A DNA stretch of 64,000 nt, from contig JALMLS010000039.1 of assembly GCA_038496445.1 (NCBI GenBank), forward strand, positions 55,096 to 119,095. The letters are read 5' to 3'. The notes beneath the pieces were generated by a model. That model saw nothing but the letters and a program-made list of their open reading frames with translations, was not told the DNA's origin and searched no databases. This stretch comes from Trichosphaerium sp. ATCC 40318. Its lineage: Eukaryota; Discosea; Flabellinia; Trichosidae. Made by a program: the position numbers and the translations under genes. How positions within the stretch are numbered: position 1 is the first letter of the stretch; each line of letters starts with the position of its first letter. This document shows, in pieces, positions 15,610-27,128 of the stretch.

Positions 15610-16927
15610 ATGGGAAACCAAGCCGTACGTTGTTCTAACAAGTTTTTTTAACTTAAAATACACTTAAATGTCTTAAACGCCCTTCTTACGCGTTCAATAC
15701 GCTAATTATTGATCAAAACAACAGTCAAACGACAGGAAATTTGTAAAACTGCATGTAGAGGACGAAAATGGCCTGGAAGTGACAAACGTTAATGGCGAAC
15801 TTGAATCTATAAGTCAAAATAGAACAGCACCTTTTAACAGTTTGGAAGTTTTTTCAACAAACAAAGAAAATACAAATTTTACAGTTCACTTCACATCAAC
15901 TAAGGATACAAGACCTTGTTGTTTTAGCTTTGAAGGTGCTTATTTTAGTATCAGAGGATGGTCATCTTCTCAAACGAAATACTCGTTCAGTGGTTCGTGT
16001 AATAGGGTATGCATGGTTTTTTGTTCTTAGAAAAAAATGAGAATTTGGTTTCGGTTTTGTTTGTGTGTACACTAGTTCATCTCATATCAATATTCACAAA
16101 AGGCACTGTCATATTGTTATGGAATTATAATAGATTAATATATATATATATAATAGACATGTGCGAAAGTACTGATTGTTTTTCTTTTTGAAGGAATGGG
16201 CAGAGAAAATAACAAAGACACTTGGTAAGAAGTTGTATTTAAAGACTGATCCAGGAATAAGTTTTGAATCTTATTTCGCACTTGACAAGAAATCATATAG
16301 CACAAATGAGCAGGTTACAGGTTCATTCCAACTCAAGAACACAGGCAAAATTCTATTCGGGTACACTACTTTTTTTTTTCTTATTTTTTTCAGGTTTTTT
16401 TTTATTTCTTGATATTTTCTTATCTTCACGTGAAGACGTTCATCAAAATGTTATGTTAGTATCACTATCATAAGTTATGAGTATAACGTTTTTGACTCAA
16501 CTCAGTGCTTAATTTTATTTTTACTGTGTTTAGCCTTCAGAAGCTAATTTTTTTTCTTGGTAGATACAACCATGGCGGAAACTACAGAGGCACTCATAAT
16601 GGTCGTTGTGAGACTTTTTCTTTTGAAGCTACTTGCGAAGGACAAGCAGTGAATGATATTGGAAATAACTTTTGTATGGGTGGCATGTATTCTACACCTG
16701 CTTTAAAACCAGGACAATTATCTTCACCGACTCAATTCAATCTTTGTGATTGGTTCACAATGAACCCTGGCCAGTACAAAGTCAAGTGCACTTATAACCT
16801 TTCAGATATACTATTACGTCCTGGTGAGCATGATTTAACTCTTTGTGAAAGGTCTCAAGCTAGATGGTATGATATAGCAGAAGGGGAGTTAGAGTTTGAA
16901 GTATATGAAGTTGGAAAGCATGCATAA
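15610..16927 (+). CDS. Predicted N-myristoylated protein of unknown family
   Basis: Four exons (15610..15624, 15725..16006, 16194..16360, 16564..16927) total 828 nt, or 275 residues. Exon 1 encodes only MGNQA, and the spliced N-terminus MGNQASNDR is a good N-myristoylation signal (Gly at 2, Ser at 6), so membrane attachment is likely. The first half (KFVKLHVEDENGLEV to the GWSSSQTKYSFSGSCN segment) and the second half (YFALDKKSYSTNEQVTGSFQ to EGELEFEVYEVGKHA) both look like all-beta sandwich domains. I recognise no catalytic motif and no named family. The intron before exon 4 is about 200 nt and T-rich. Confidence 0.75.
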
Positions 16928-17238
16928 TATGTTTTTTCTTCTGCTTTTTTTTTTTGAGTAATTTAAAGCAAGTGTCTTGATCACGTGTGTATTAATAAAC
17001 ACGACAACACTTAACCTGTTCAACTGTTGTATCACAGTATCTTAAAGTCAAAGTCATTAACCGGTACAACATACCGAAAGTTGCTGGCCGTGTTTAGTGT
17101 ACAACGTGGCTTAATGTTGGGAAGAACTTGTGATTGTGCAAAAAAAGCAAAAAATTTGATTGTAACGCCTTATGTGTTTAATATCACCCAGCTAAACGCA
17201 TTTAATCCCTCAAGTTCTCTTTTTACTTTAACATTTGC
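16928..17238. other. Spacer without a supported gene
   Basis: This short A+T-rich spacer runs between the myristoylated-protein gene and the candidate MITE. It has one CACGTG site at about 16.98 kb. Confidence 0.4.
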
Positions 17239-18085
17239 TTAAGGGTGTCCTCTAAGTTTTTACTCTGGTTGACCATTGGCAGCGAGTGTAATAATACATA
17301 CTTTGTGATGTATTTTTGTCTGTTTACCCTTCACCTAGCCTAGTAAACTGTGATCTGGTATCACAGTTTGCGTCAAGTGAGGGTTCACTTGCCTTTTTTT
17401 TTTAACAGTCTTTGATTTTTCTATATTGGGCCCTCTAACTATTTATGTCCTTCCGGAATAACATTTACAAAATTGCACACCCTCTGATTTGCTTTATATT
17501 TTTACCATACAATAACCATGTATATACGCAGCTCTGTGTAAAAAATTGGCTTCGAATATGAACTTTGACCAGTATGATTTGCTGTTTTTAGCAGTTTTTT
17601 TTTTCTCAATTGCACACCCTCAGATTTCTCTTAAACCTTATATTCAAAGCCTCCACACCTATTTAAGGTGGTTCTACCAATATCAGCTTCGAATATAATG
17701 TTTAGCAGCTGTATTTTTCCTATTTTGGAATGAAAATCTTATTTTAGTATTTTTTCTTATTTGAACAGGCTTGAATTTGCTTAATACGCAGGTATGCGGT
17801 TACCACGGTTATGACAAGCGCAAATATTGAAAACGAACATCGAATACAGGTTTTATCTTAAATAATAACGTAAAATAGCCTAAAACGCATTTATATGGTA
17901 GGGAAACGCGTTTAAGATAATTTTCAGTTTTGGTAGATGAGTTTAAGCAGTTTTTTTTTTCAATTTTTTAAAGGCCACCAGCGTAGCTGTAAAGTGCTAC
18001 GCTGGTTGCTCTAGGTGTGTGCAACATGCAAGCAAAAAATTAGGCCTTTTAAGGCTTTTTGGCAATTGTGGAAGGACACCCTTAA
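17239..18085. mobile_element. Candidate non-autonomous DNA transposon (MITE) with TTAA flanks
   Basis: Bases 17239..17251 (TTAAGGGTGTCCT) and 18073..18085 are exact reverse complements. They can be read as a TTAA target duplication on each side of an 839-bp element (17243..18081) with 9-bp ends GGGTGTCCT / AGGACACCC. The interior is non-coding and rich in palindromes, including stems at 17345..17354 with 17360..17369 and at 17977..17987 with 17996..18006. It also contains a repeated gcacaccctc word at about 17.48 and 17.62 kb. TTAA duplications are typical of piggyBac-type elements, but the ends are too short to assign a superfamily. The right edge lies 19 bp before the start codon of the next gene. 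Confidence 0.55.
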
Positions 18086-18104
18086 CGAAAACTAACAGTT
18101 ATCA

Positions 18105-18680
18105 ATGGAAAAACAACAACAAACACAGTTCAACCAAGTATTCGACCTTGTTGGGCTACCAATTGAGTTAATAGTCCATATTATCAAACAAGGGACATAT
18201 ACACTTCGTACAGCCCAAACGTGCCATTTTTTACGAGATATTGTTCATAACCATGTTGGGTATGGTCGTATCCATATTAAAAACACAAATGAAGTTCAGA
18301 TGCTTTCTGGTAGCCCATTACTCCACAATACAACTATTGTTCTCAGACTGAGTGAGCTACCAAACGACATTATTGCGGCATTGGCAGGTGTACACACTAT
18401 CAAACTATATTATTGTGAGGCAATAACAGACAATGGCATTGCGGCATTGACAGGTGTACATGATATTGATTTATCACATACAAATGTAACAGATGAAGGT
18501 TTGAAGGCATTGGCAGGCGTACATAAGATTGATTTATCATCTACAAATGTAACACATGCAGGTTTAAAGGCAATTTCAGGTGTACATACCATCAGGTTGG
18601 ATTACCACAAAAATGTAGAGCTACCAGATATTAAAGCGTTGACAGGTGCACATAAAATACGTTTCGCCTATAAACTGTGA
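18105..18680 (+). CDS. F-box / leucine-rich repeat protein, short copy
   Basis: This uninterrupted frame of 191 codons starts MEKQQQTQFNQVFDLVGLP. It has the same F-box-like N-terminus as the genes at 5.6 and 28.5 kb, but only four GVHxIxL repeats plus a terminal GAHKIRFAYKL. Its C-terminal end (ISGVHTIRLDYHKNVELPD) matches the end of the 28485..29918 gene. It is therefore a version from which most central repeats are missing. The 5' flank is shared with the paralogues for only about 20 bp before it meets the candidate MITE, so its original promoter has been displaced. Whether it is expressed is unknown. Confidence 0.8.
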   Translation: MEKQQQTQFNQVFDLVGLPIELIVHIIKQGTYTLRTAQTCHFLRDIVHNHVGYGRIHIKNTNEVQMLSGSPLLHNTTIVLRLSELPNDIIAALAGVHTIKLYYCEAITDNGIAALTGVHDIDLSHTNVTDEGLKALAGVHKIDLSSTNVTHAGLKAISGVHTIRLDYHKNVELPDIKALTGAHKIRFAYKL

Positions 18681-19610
18681 TAAACAAGCTCAAAATCAAG
18701 ACATTTATCACTTTTATCAATTATCCTTATTCAACTCCAGCATGAACATGTACAACTGTTACCTTACCAAAGGTCGCTGAAATGGGGACCAGGATTGTAT
18801 TTTATATATGTCAACACTGAAGGGAACAAAACTAGTTAGGTCTTTCCACGTGTACAAAAAATAAAATGACTTCCAAATTTCTCAATTCTGCAAACAACAT
18901 TGTAATACGCTACATTTTGATTTACTAGCTAGCTACTGGATTTTTATCTATTGTAGTCACGTGTTTATTATTACAAAATTACATGTTTTTCTCTAGTCGC
19001 GTCTTCTCAAACACGTGAGCAGGTGAGTATTATATGAGTGCCCGAATACGTGACTGTTGAACACTTGAATCCTGTGGGGCAATGGACCTCTGTCACCAAC
19101 TAATTGGTGTGCACTCTCACGCGATTTATTCAAAAAAATTGTGTCCCACACGTGACTTTTATCAAAAGAACACAAAACGAAAAACTGTTCGAATTTTCAA
19201 CGTCTTAGCTTAGGTTTGTTTACCACACCTTCTCCGCCATTTCTCCCCACGCCATGGGAACGTGCGACAGAGAAAGTTGATCAACTTTAGTGTTTTTAAG
19301 CTACACAAGCCATATGTTGCGTATATAATGATATAAGCGTAGTAGTGCACACTACAAACAAAATAAAGCCTACCCCTTTTAATTACGGCGCTATTTGTTC
19401 CGCACGGGCAAACGTATACCCAAGCGCGTTATAAACTTACAATAGTACGTTATGGCGTTATTCAAGAACACGAACTCAGTGTCGTCGCTGAAATAAGGGC
19501 TTTTTGTTATTCCGGTTTCTGACTTAACGGCCTTTTTGTCCGTTCTGTTTTATTGGCATTTACTACCTTACAAGCATACCAACGCAATGAATATACTTGT
19601 ATTAGCGTTT
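18660..19610. repeat. Arm 1 of an inverted segmental duplication
   Basis: This block matches the reverse complement of 27880..28500, with several indels. It runs from the last codons of the F-box/LRR gene through its 3' flank, across the spacer, and into the first codons of the P450 gene. Shared landmarks are the words ccagcatgaacatgtacaac, ctagctagctactgg and cggtttctgacttaacg. It includes six or so CACGTG sites. Confidence 0.85.
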
Positions 19611-21970
19611 CAAGGACTATTACTGTTGCTTTTAGCATTAGTAATACTTGTTTTGATTCTAGTAGCTCGTATGTACCTACCAGGGTATATTTACGTACTT
19701 GTGGCACTATTTTATTATCCAAACGTTCCAAGACATCCAAACTACAAACCAAACCTTTCAGTATTCGTTCCACGCACAGAGTAAGCCAATGGACTAATTC
19801 AATCAACGATCAAAGTGATTAAGTCTTCAACAACCAACGATTCGTTTCTAGGTTCGGTAATCGACGTGAAGACACTCCAAGAGATAAGAATGGTACTATA
19901 ATTGATCGTAGGATTGACTATTAACAGAATTACAACAGGCGTTTGGGAGAAATTTTTACTCCGGTTTATACCTGGAAGAAGAATGGAGGCTCATTTCCAA
20001 ATTACGGATCCTGACCTTGCAAAACAACTTCTTATAAAAGAGAACCTTCCAAAGAATCTTTCGTCTTATACTGCTCTTGAACAGCTTATTGGTAAAGGCT
20101 TGGTATCACTACAAACAGGATCTGAGTGGAGACATAGAAGGAGATTATTAACACCTTTGTTTTTCTTTAACACACTTGCAAGGATGGTGCCTTTAATGAG
20201 TACGGTGTTTATGTTAATTGATTATTGCTCTTTGGTTCTTTTTGTACTATTTTTTATTTTTAGTTTTGACACGTGATCTCTTTAGATGATGTATCAGAAC
20301 GTTGTTTGAAAAAGTTAGCTGAAAAAATAGATAAAAACGGAGGAAAATATGAGTTAGTTCCAAGAGAGGAATCGACAGTTATTACACAGAGTATGTATCG
20401 CATTACTTAATTAAAACTTTATCAAGGTGACTAATAACAATATTAGACATGATTATAGCACTTATCTTTGGCGGGGAATTCGACCAAGAATGGTAAGTTG
20501 TTTCTTTGCTTTTTTTTCTTTTTCTTTTCGTTTAATAATTTTAAGGTTCGGCGAATCGTATGGTAATTTGCTCAAAACATTCCGCTCCTATATGTTATCA
20601 AAGTTCGCCCTGGGACCTTTTGCAGGACTACTTCCTTATGCCAGGTTCTTAAGCAGTTGTGAAATTTAGACTGACTTCTGTTATTAGAAAGTTCGAATGT
20701 ACAAGAAGCCAAATACGAGACAAACTCAAAGAATTTATTGAAAAGAGGAAAGTTCAGGTCGATAACAATGAATTATCCGATGATAGTGCTGATTTAGTAG
20801 CACTTATGCTCAAAGACAACGGTGATGGTCGTTTATCTGATGACACTATATTAGCTGAATCTTTGACATTCTTCTTTGCTGGCTATGATACAGTACAAAG
20901 AAAACTTGTTTGTATTTCTGTTGATACTGACCTCGCTTTTATAGACTGCAAATCTTTTCTCATGGATACTTTACTATCTATCAAGATACCCAGATATTCA
21001 AGAGAAATGTAGAATGGAAATAGAGTCAGTAGTTGGTACGTGAAAATTTTTCCGAAAAAACATCTTTCAATTAAAATAAAAAACTTAACAAAGTTGTCCA
21101 CAGGCGATGCCAACACAATAACTAAGGACAATATTACAAAGATGGAATACGTAAAAGCATTCATAAAGTAAGTACATTAATACAATCATCACACACTAAT
21201 ATTTTCAAACAGGGAAACACTTCGAATGTCTCCACCTGTAACAATAATACCAAGAAAAACAACAAAACCAATGAATATCGCTGGCCATTCCATTCCAGCA
21301 AATACACCGATTTCAGTCAGCTTCTACGCTATGCTTCGTCATCAATTACATTGGTACGTATATAATAAATGTCAAGTTATGTATATCTAAGTGTGGTGCT
21401 ATTGTAGGGACAAGCCAAATACGTTTAAACCTGAAAGATTTATGAACGGTTCTTCTTCAGAAAAACAATCAAAATTCTGCTTTGCTCCTTTTTCTGCTGG
21501 TGTTCGTAATTGTATTGGACAAAAACTTGCTATGATGGAAATAAGTATACTAGTTGCAACGTTTTTAAGGAAATTTAAAATAGTCAAACCAAGTGGTACG
21601 TCAAACTATCCAAAAAAAAAACTTTAACTCCAAAAAAAAACAACTTCAACTCCAAAAAAAAAAAGGCTTTCACCGAGCTACTCTACTTCTGTTTTCCGTT
21701 TGGTTTCTATTTCCAAAATAATTGTATTCGTGTGGTTGGGAATTAATACTTGTCATAAAAACCGAACACTTGGGAGTGAAAAATGTTGGCTCTTTTTTTT
21801 TTTGAAATTTCGTGATTTTTTTTTTTTCTATGTTGATTTTATTGTTAACCTTCGCTGTTTAAGGTCAAAATGAGGATCCAACTGATGCCAGAAAAGTTTT
21901 CTATGGAAGTATACTAACAGAACCAAATCCTAACCTTACCGTAATCCTGAAACATCGCAGTAAGGCTTGA
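19587..21970 (+). CDS. Cytochrome P450 (CYP4/clan-4-like)
   Basis: Twelve exons (19587..19780, 19852..19892, 19912..20199, 20286..20390, 20447..20492, 20546..20644, 20670..20892, 20945..21035, 21104..21167, 21213..21353, 21408..21595, 21864..21970) total 1587 nt, or 528 residues. The N-terminus is a long hydrophobic anchor for the ER membrane. Helix C reads EWRHRRRLLTPLF, the I-helix FFFAGYDT, the ExxR motif KETLRM, the PERF-like segment FKPERF, and the heme loop FAPFSAGVRNCIGQ with the Cys ligand. All essential P450 residues are present, so the enzyme should be active as a monooxygenase; its substrate is unknown. The frame requires a 19-nt intron at 19893..19911. The last intron is unusually long, with an A-rich repeat. 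Confidence 0.93.
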
Positions 21971-22526
21971 AGGTCCTCAAACTGAAAGCTATTGTGTACA
22001 AAGAATTTTCAATAAAAATAATAAGCGAAAGCCACCAATTTACGTTTGTACTAATTGTGAATGTCAAATATTTTAAATTAATTGTAAGCTCACAGAATAA
22101 AGACTATACTATGTGGTACCAAATTCATTCTTTCTCCCCAGCAAGCCTTCAATAACGTGAATCACATTCAAACGTTGTATCTGCTAGTTCCAGCAAAATT
22201 GTCAGTTCTATAAGAACTAACAGAAGTTGCAAGATCTGTCAGATCTGACTAAACACGAAAACCAAAAGTCACAAACAGCAAAAAGTTGCAAAGATTAGCA
22301 AACTTGAATGATACGGACAATATTAATTAGGCATTTACATGTGTCATAAGCTTGCTATTATATCATAGTAACACGTGATGCTTCATAACTTGTGGCTCAT
22401 GAGTTGAAGGCTCTAAAACAACAAAAAAGAAAATGCCAAACAAGCAGTTTATTTATAGTTTGCTTAACACTAGCACTGAGAAACCAAGTCACAACATGGA
22501 TGTGGTTGCTATATAAATACACTCGC
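21971..22526. other. Intergenic, no gene seen
   Basis: This is the convergent spacer between the P450 and a small minus-strand gene. It has one CACGTG site at about 22.37 kb and no supported coding segment. Confidence 0.45.
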
Positions 22527-22928
22527 TTAATTACATTTATAGCGGGTTACTCGTGGTTTCCCGCCAACGTTCATGCTACCATGGTGATTATTACATCTTC
22601 CAGCGCTAGGTGTTCTCTGATTGCATCGTTTACCACAGTTTTTCTTATTTGGAATGCGTTCATACTAAGCAATTAAATTGAGTGGAAAGTTGAAAGAGTA
22701 TGGGATGAAAAAACTACGTACCGCATCGTAAAGGGCATCAGGGCAAGCTCCCCAACGGTCAGCGCAAAAAGTTCCCGAACTTCCGTCAATTTTTTCATAC
22801 AATTTTGAGCACCATTTGCCTATGCATGCTTCTACCTCTTCGTCATTTCCTGATACCGGACATGTGAACATGAAAACTAAAAAAATAATAGCCAGGGATA
22901 GCGTAGGTATTAAAGATATGTTGCTCAT
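22527..22928 (-). CDS. Small secreted cysteine-rich protein
   Basis: Two exons (22722..22928 and 22527..22664) joined by a 57-nt intron (GTACGT to CTTAG) give 114 residues. The N-terminus is a clear signal peptide (MSNISLIPTLSLAIIFLVFM, likely cut near the SG|N). The mature part has two Cys clusters: ACIGKWCSKLY with FCADRWGACPDALYD from exon 1, and NCGKRCNQRTPSAGRC with a final Cys (YKCN) from exon 2. Eight cysteines in about 87 residues suggest a disulfide-knotted secreted peptide. I do not recognise the fold. The start at 22928 is preferred over an upstream in-frame Met because it begins directly with the signal peptide. Confidence 0.75.
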
Positions 22929-25490
22929 TGTAAGGTGATAATAATGTTTTTGAGTGAAAAGGTGTAGTGAGTTTTTCAAGAGTTTGTCCGATGTATTCCC
23001 GATTTCACATAACCACAAAAACCACCAAACTACACGACCCTACACTACACGATGTTTCACTATTATAATTATCCTTGTCGACTTCAACTAGTAGGTAAGT
23101 TACCCTAAGACAAAGGTTGCCTGTTGAAATAAGCCGAAACTGCTACAGCGAACAACTTCATCTGCCTGTTGTACTAAGGAATGCCACAAAAAAGGTAGTT
23201 GTCTTTTTCTAGCACGTGGAGTATGTAGTAACTTTGGACATACGCCTATTTGAGCGCTATAACCCAATCTTACATTGGCCTTGCTGTTATTTACATACCT
23301 CCGCGGATAGTATACACCACAGTATGTATAATTATGTTAATCAAGCAAAGGGTGAATCGTGCAAAACATACAGACCTGGCAGAACAATGTGAATATATCA
23401 CATTCCACAACACGAGAGCACCTTACTTAAACAATAATTCGACAAAATGTGTGGTAGGTTGTGTAAGGTACTGCCATACTCTAAAATATAGTGTATACAT
23501 GTTCTGTATTGTACTGGTTCACTTCACAGTCAAACTTGCGTTGTGCCATAGCTCATGTAAAATGTAGACTTTCACTTAAATGTTTCCACCTCTGTATGGC
23601 TTCAAAAGCGTAGAATACTCTTTATATGCATTTAAGTAGCGTTGTGAGCGAAAAGTAATTGAAAACGGTGTGAGGTTTCTTTGTAAAACATGCTCTAAAT
23701 GCCAGGAAACTCGCACTCTATTCAGCTTTTTTCCAACAATAAGGTTGGTGACTAGAGGGATCATCTGTTCCATAGCTAAAAAATACAATTTCATATGTTG
23801 TTCTTTTTCATTGGTATTTTGCTGTACCAAAAAGATAGTCTTGGTTAGGAACGGCGCTCCCCCAGCTCTACAGGTCTTACGGGTTTTGCAGTGAAACGCC
23901 AATGTATCATGTTACTTTGTGATACCTTACACTGGCCAGGCTAGTGGATGCTCAGTGCTGGAATATACACCTATGAGTCTACCATCTCGGCAAATGCGGT
24001 GAAACATTGCCCGTGAAGATGCGCATATGTAGCTTAACATAGCCCTGCACGGCGCTTGTCGTAAGCTACTGCCCATTTTTACTCATATATGTATTTCCTT
24101 CCTTGTTTGTAGATAGTATTCCGAATTCTTATGTACCTTTCATTTGTGGATAAAAATAAAAAGGTGGTATTGAGAAATATCAATAAAACACAATTTCGTT
24201 CACCTAATAATGTAGTATTGGTGTTTATGAGCATGTTGTATCTTTGTTTTTGTATCAAAAGGTAAATTCGAGGATAGTTTGATGTAATTCACTGAAAAAA
24301 TGCTAAATTTTACCTTTAGGCCAGCGAACATTGGTCCTGTCCATGACTTGGGATCTTACCATTCTCCAGCCTCCAATCCGTACCCTAACATTGCGCCAGT
24401 ACCTGGAAGTCATTTTGTATTGACAAACATCCAGTCTAATACTCCAAATATGGATAATGCACATTTCAAAACACCTATAAACCCTTGTAGTATCTCTTTT
24501 CATATGTGACAACAGTGGTGGAGATGTTTTGGTTCAGGAAACGTGGCACTAAGTGATCAATTCTGTTTTCAAAAAAAAGCCAAAAAAGAATGAGAATTAT
24601 CGTAATATTAATCCTGTGTAAAGGTATTCGAGAAATCTCTCCAGGCATCTTGGGATAAAGTCAAGAACAAGGCTAGGAATAAGTACGTGAAAGAAGTATA
24701 CGTACATACAAAATTAGCAACCAAGTCCGTTAATTTGCGAGTATTTCATTTAGACTTATAGCGAAGACCTCAAAACAAGAAGGTTCTTTAGCTAATTTTC
24801 CGACTGGGCGTTTCCAAACTTAAACAGCTAACCCTGCTATAACCGTTTAGCAACCACCTCTAGCGCTAAGCATCTTATTCAACTGCCACTCCTATTTGTA
24901 GCAATGCACATAACTTTCCGTTCTTACTCTCACGTCTAAGTTGCATGAGGATACACTAATGTCATAGCTTACAGACTTGTAAAAGGTTACATATGTTCAC
25001 AAACAGCGCTACTACAAAATAGCGTTATTTCAAGCAAGCTTATAGCCCTTTGATTAGGAAAACAGTAACCACAGACCTTTCAATGAGGCACAATGTATCA
25101 AAATATAAATACTGCAGCTGTTCTAGGTGATCTTTTGTTTTCTAGATTGCTTGTGTCACTTCTCAAAGACTGGCGAGATTTTTTATTGAAATGCTTTTTG
25201 ATGATAGAGATCTCATATTAGCACCATAGCGTATGCTAGGGGTTTTGTTAGATAAAATATAGTTCGCCGTATTTCAAAGACAGCATTTTTCCTTTCAAAA
25301 AACAAACTTGGCAGTCATTGAGAAGTGACACATGTGTTCACATTGAGGTTCTATGTTATGCTAATAATTGAAGCAGAGTGTTATGATAACTTTATTAGTA
25401 GTATAACGATCAATAAAACAGCTTCACAAACAGGCCGGTCAACGCTATTCTGAAAAGTTGGTTTGTAGTTTTTTTTTACAAATAGTCGCT
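22929..25490. other. Long spacer, at most one doubtful gene
   Basis: No conserved gene is visible in 2.5 kb. The plus-strand frame 24300..24509 (start MLNFTFRPANIGPVHDLGSY) and a segment near 24620-24690 reading VFEKSLQASWDKVKNKARN look mildly coding-like. They could be two exons of one unknown gene, but I cannot join them. Bases 24.93-25.0 kb are a diverged copy of sequence at about 34.01-34.08 kb. Confidence 0.35.
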
Positions 25491-26860
25491 ATGAACCACA
25501 TGTCCAACACAACAGTAATCATTGTGATATCAATCTTTTTTACACTTTCTATGTGCCAGAACTCTCTCCCCGGATTTATTCATCCTGTAGAAATGAATCC
25601 TGACTCTGGAACAGTCGAAGTATACAAAACAGACTTGGAATTAAATGGTACTAGCCTAACGAGTATTTTGTTTGTGTTGTTGTATTTTAGCTTAAAACAA
25701 TTCTGAGCGAGGTTTACACTACTTTTCGCTCATAGCTATTCAGAAGCATGTTTTGCCAACAGTCAACTATCTTTAAACCACGTTTTTGTTCATGTGAAAT
25801 ACGTCTATTTTGGAAACGGCATTGTTTAGTTTACAGGCTCTTTTTCTTATTTGCTTTAGGTTTGGAATCACTTGGCATTACCGCTCAATTCTTCGATACA
25901 CCTACAGCTGAATTTCCTTTTTTATGTGAGTCAAGTCGATGCGCTTAAGTTTTTATTTCTTGATTTTATGAAATATCAAATATTCGACACTTTACTGATT
26001 TCGTACATTAGTACCCTCATTAGATGGCGAAAGAATTCTTATTACATATTCATCCACAAGCCCTGAACCAAATGCGCAAGTTGGATACAAAGACTTAGAA
26101 AATAACGAGATATGCATGGGTAGTATCGATACCGAATTTTTTGATGGGCAGTTTATTGATGAAACGGATTTTTATGGACTAGCCTTTACTACTGATACCG
26201 GCGCTTTTACCATTGACCGCTATAGTATTGATATCTCCAATCCAAGCGATTGTATATCAGACCGAACCGTCACTTGTACAGTGCAAGGTGGTTTGATACG
26301 TGGTAGTACGTAACTGAATTTGTGTTCTAAGATATTTTTTTTTCTCAGAATAATTTTATGTTGTAGTGGAGATTGATGGTGATACGTCGTACTTGTCTTT
26401 ATCTATTAGTTCAATTTCAAGCATAGTGAAATTTGATACATCTATTCTAAGTACAGATCCTTGCATAATTGATGTTGGAACGCTTGAACCTCTTGGACCT
26501 GACTATGAAAGCTCAGAAATATTGTTAACAAATTTCTCTGAGAGTAAACTGCTTGTAACTGCTGTTGCAATAAGAACGACGTTTCTTGTAGATAAGACAA
26601 CAGGTACTTCTAACTAAGATAAAGAGGTTACCATTACTCATTTAATATTTAGGTGCCCGAGAACTATACAACATGGTACCTGATACCATACCTGTGGCTA
26701 TAAATGTATTTTATCCTGGTATATCAACATCAACATGTATCAAGGTACCACATAATTATTTTGACCTTTTCAAAAATCACACGTGATTATTAATGTCTGT
26801 TTTAAGATCACACCTGAGATGAATGCACGCAGGATTCAATTATTATCTCAACAGAAATAA
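25491..26860 (+). CDS. Secreted protein of unknown family
   Basis: Six exons (25491..25647, 25860..25925, 26024..26302, 26367..26603, 26653..26744, 26807..26860) total 885 nt, or 294 residues. A signal peptide (MNHMSNTTVIIVISIFFTLS, likely cut after CQ) is followed by a beta-rich, Asp/Ser-rich extracellular chain. It has few cysteines (EICMGS, SDCISDRTVTC, DPCIID, STCIK), which could form two or three disulfides. No membrane helix or GPI signal is seen at the C-terminus (RRIQLLSQQK). I recognise no enzyme or adhesion family. The start was chosen at the second Met of the open frame because the signal peptide begins there. Confidence 0.75.
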
Positions 26861-27128
26861 AGAAAGCAAAAAATGTTGAATGTGGGTAAAAAAATAAAAC
26901 CTCAAATTATTGTTGTTTAGGCTTGTTCGTATTCACATAGAAAAACTGAATTTCTGACTTAGACAAGTCCTTTAAATGCAATCATACAGCGTTGCAAACT
27001 TCTCTACCTTAATTTCAATATCACCGCACTTGAAGCTTCCTTAAAGTACTCAAGATGAATAACATTTAAAGCGCTTGTTATCAGAGCACCTTTACGTAAA
27101 GCAAATATTTTTAATCTTACTGAATTTA

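Noticed and set aside
17472-17640. Repeated gcacaccctc word as a short tandem satellite
   Set aside because: There are only two copies, 140 bp apart inside the candidate MITE, which is not enough to call a satellite.
24300-24700. Possible two-exon gene (MLNFTFRPANIG and VFEKSLQASWDK)
   Set aside because: The segments look mildly coding, but no splice pair joins them and no homologue is recognised. RNA data would decide.
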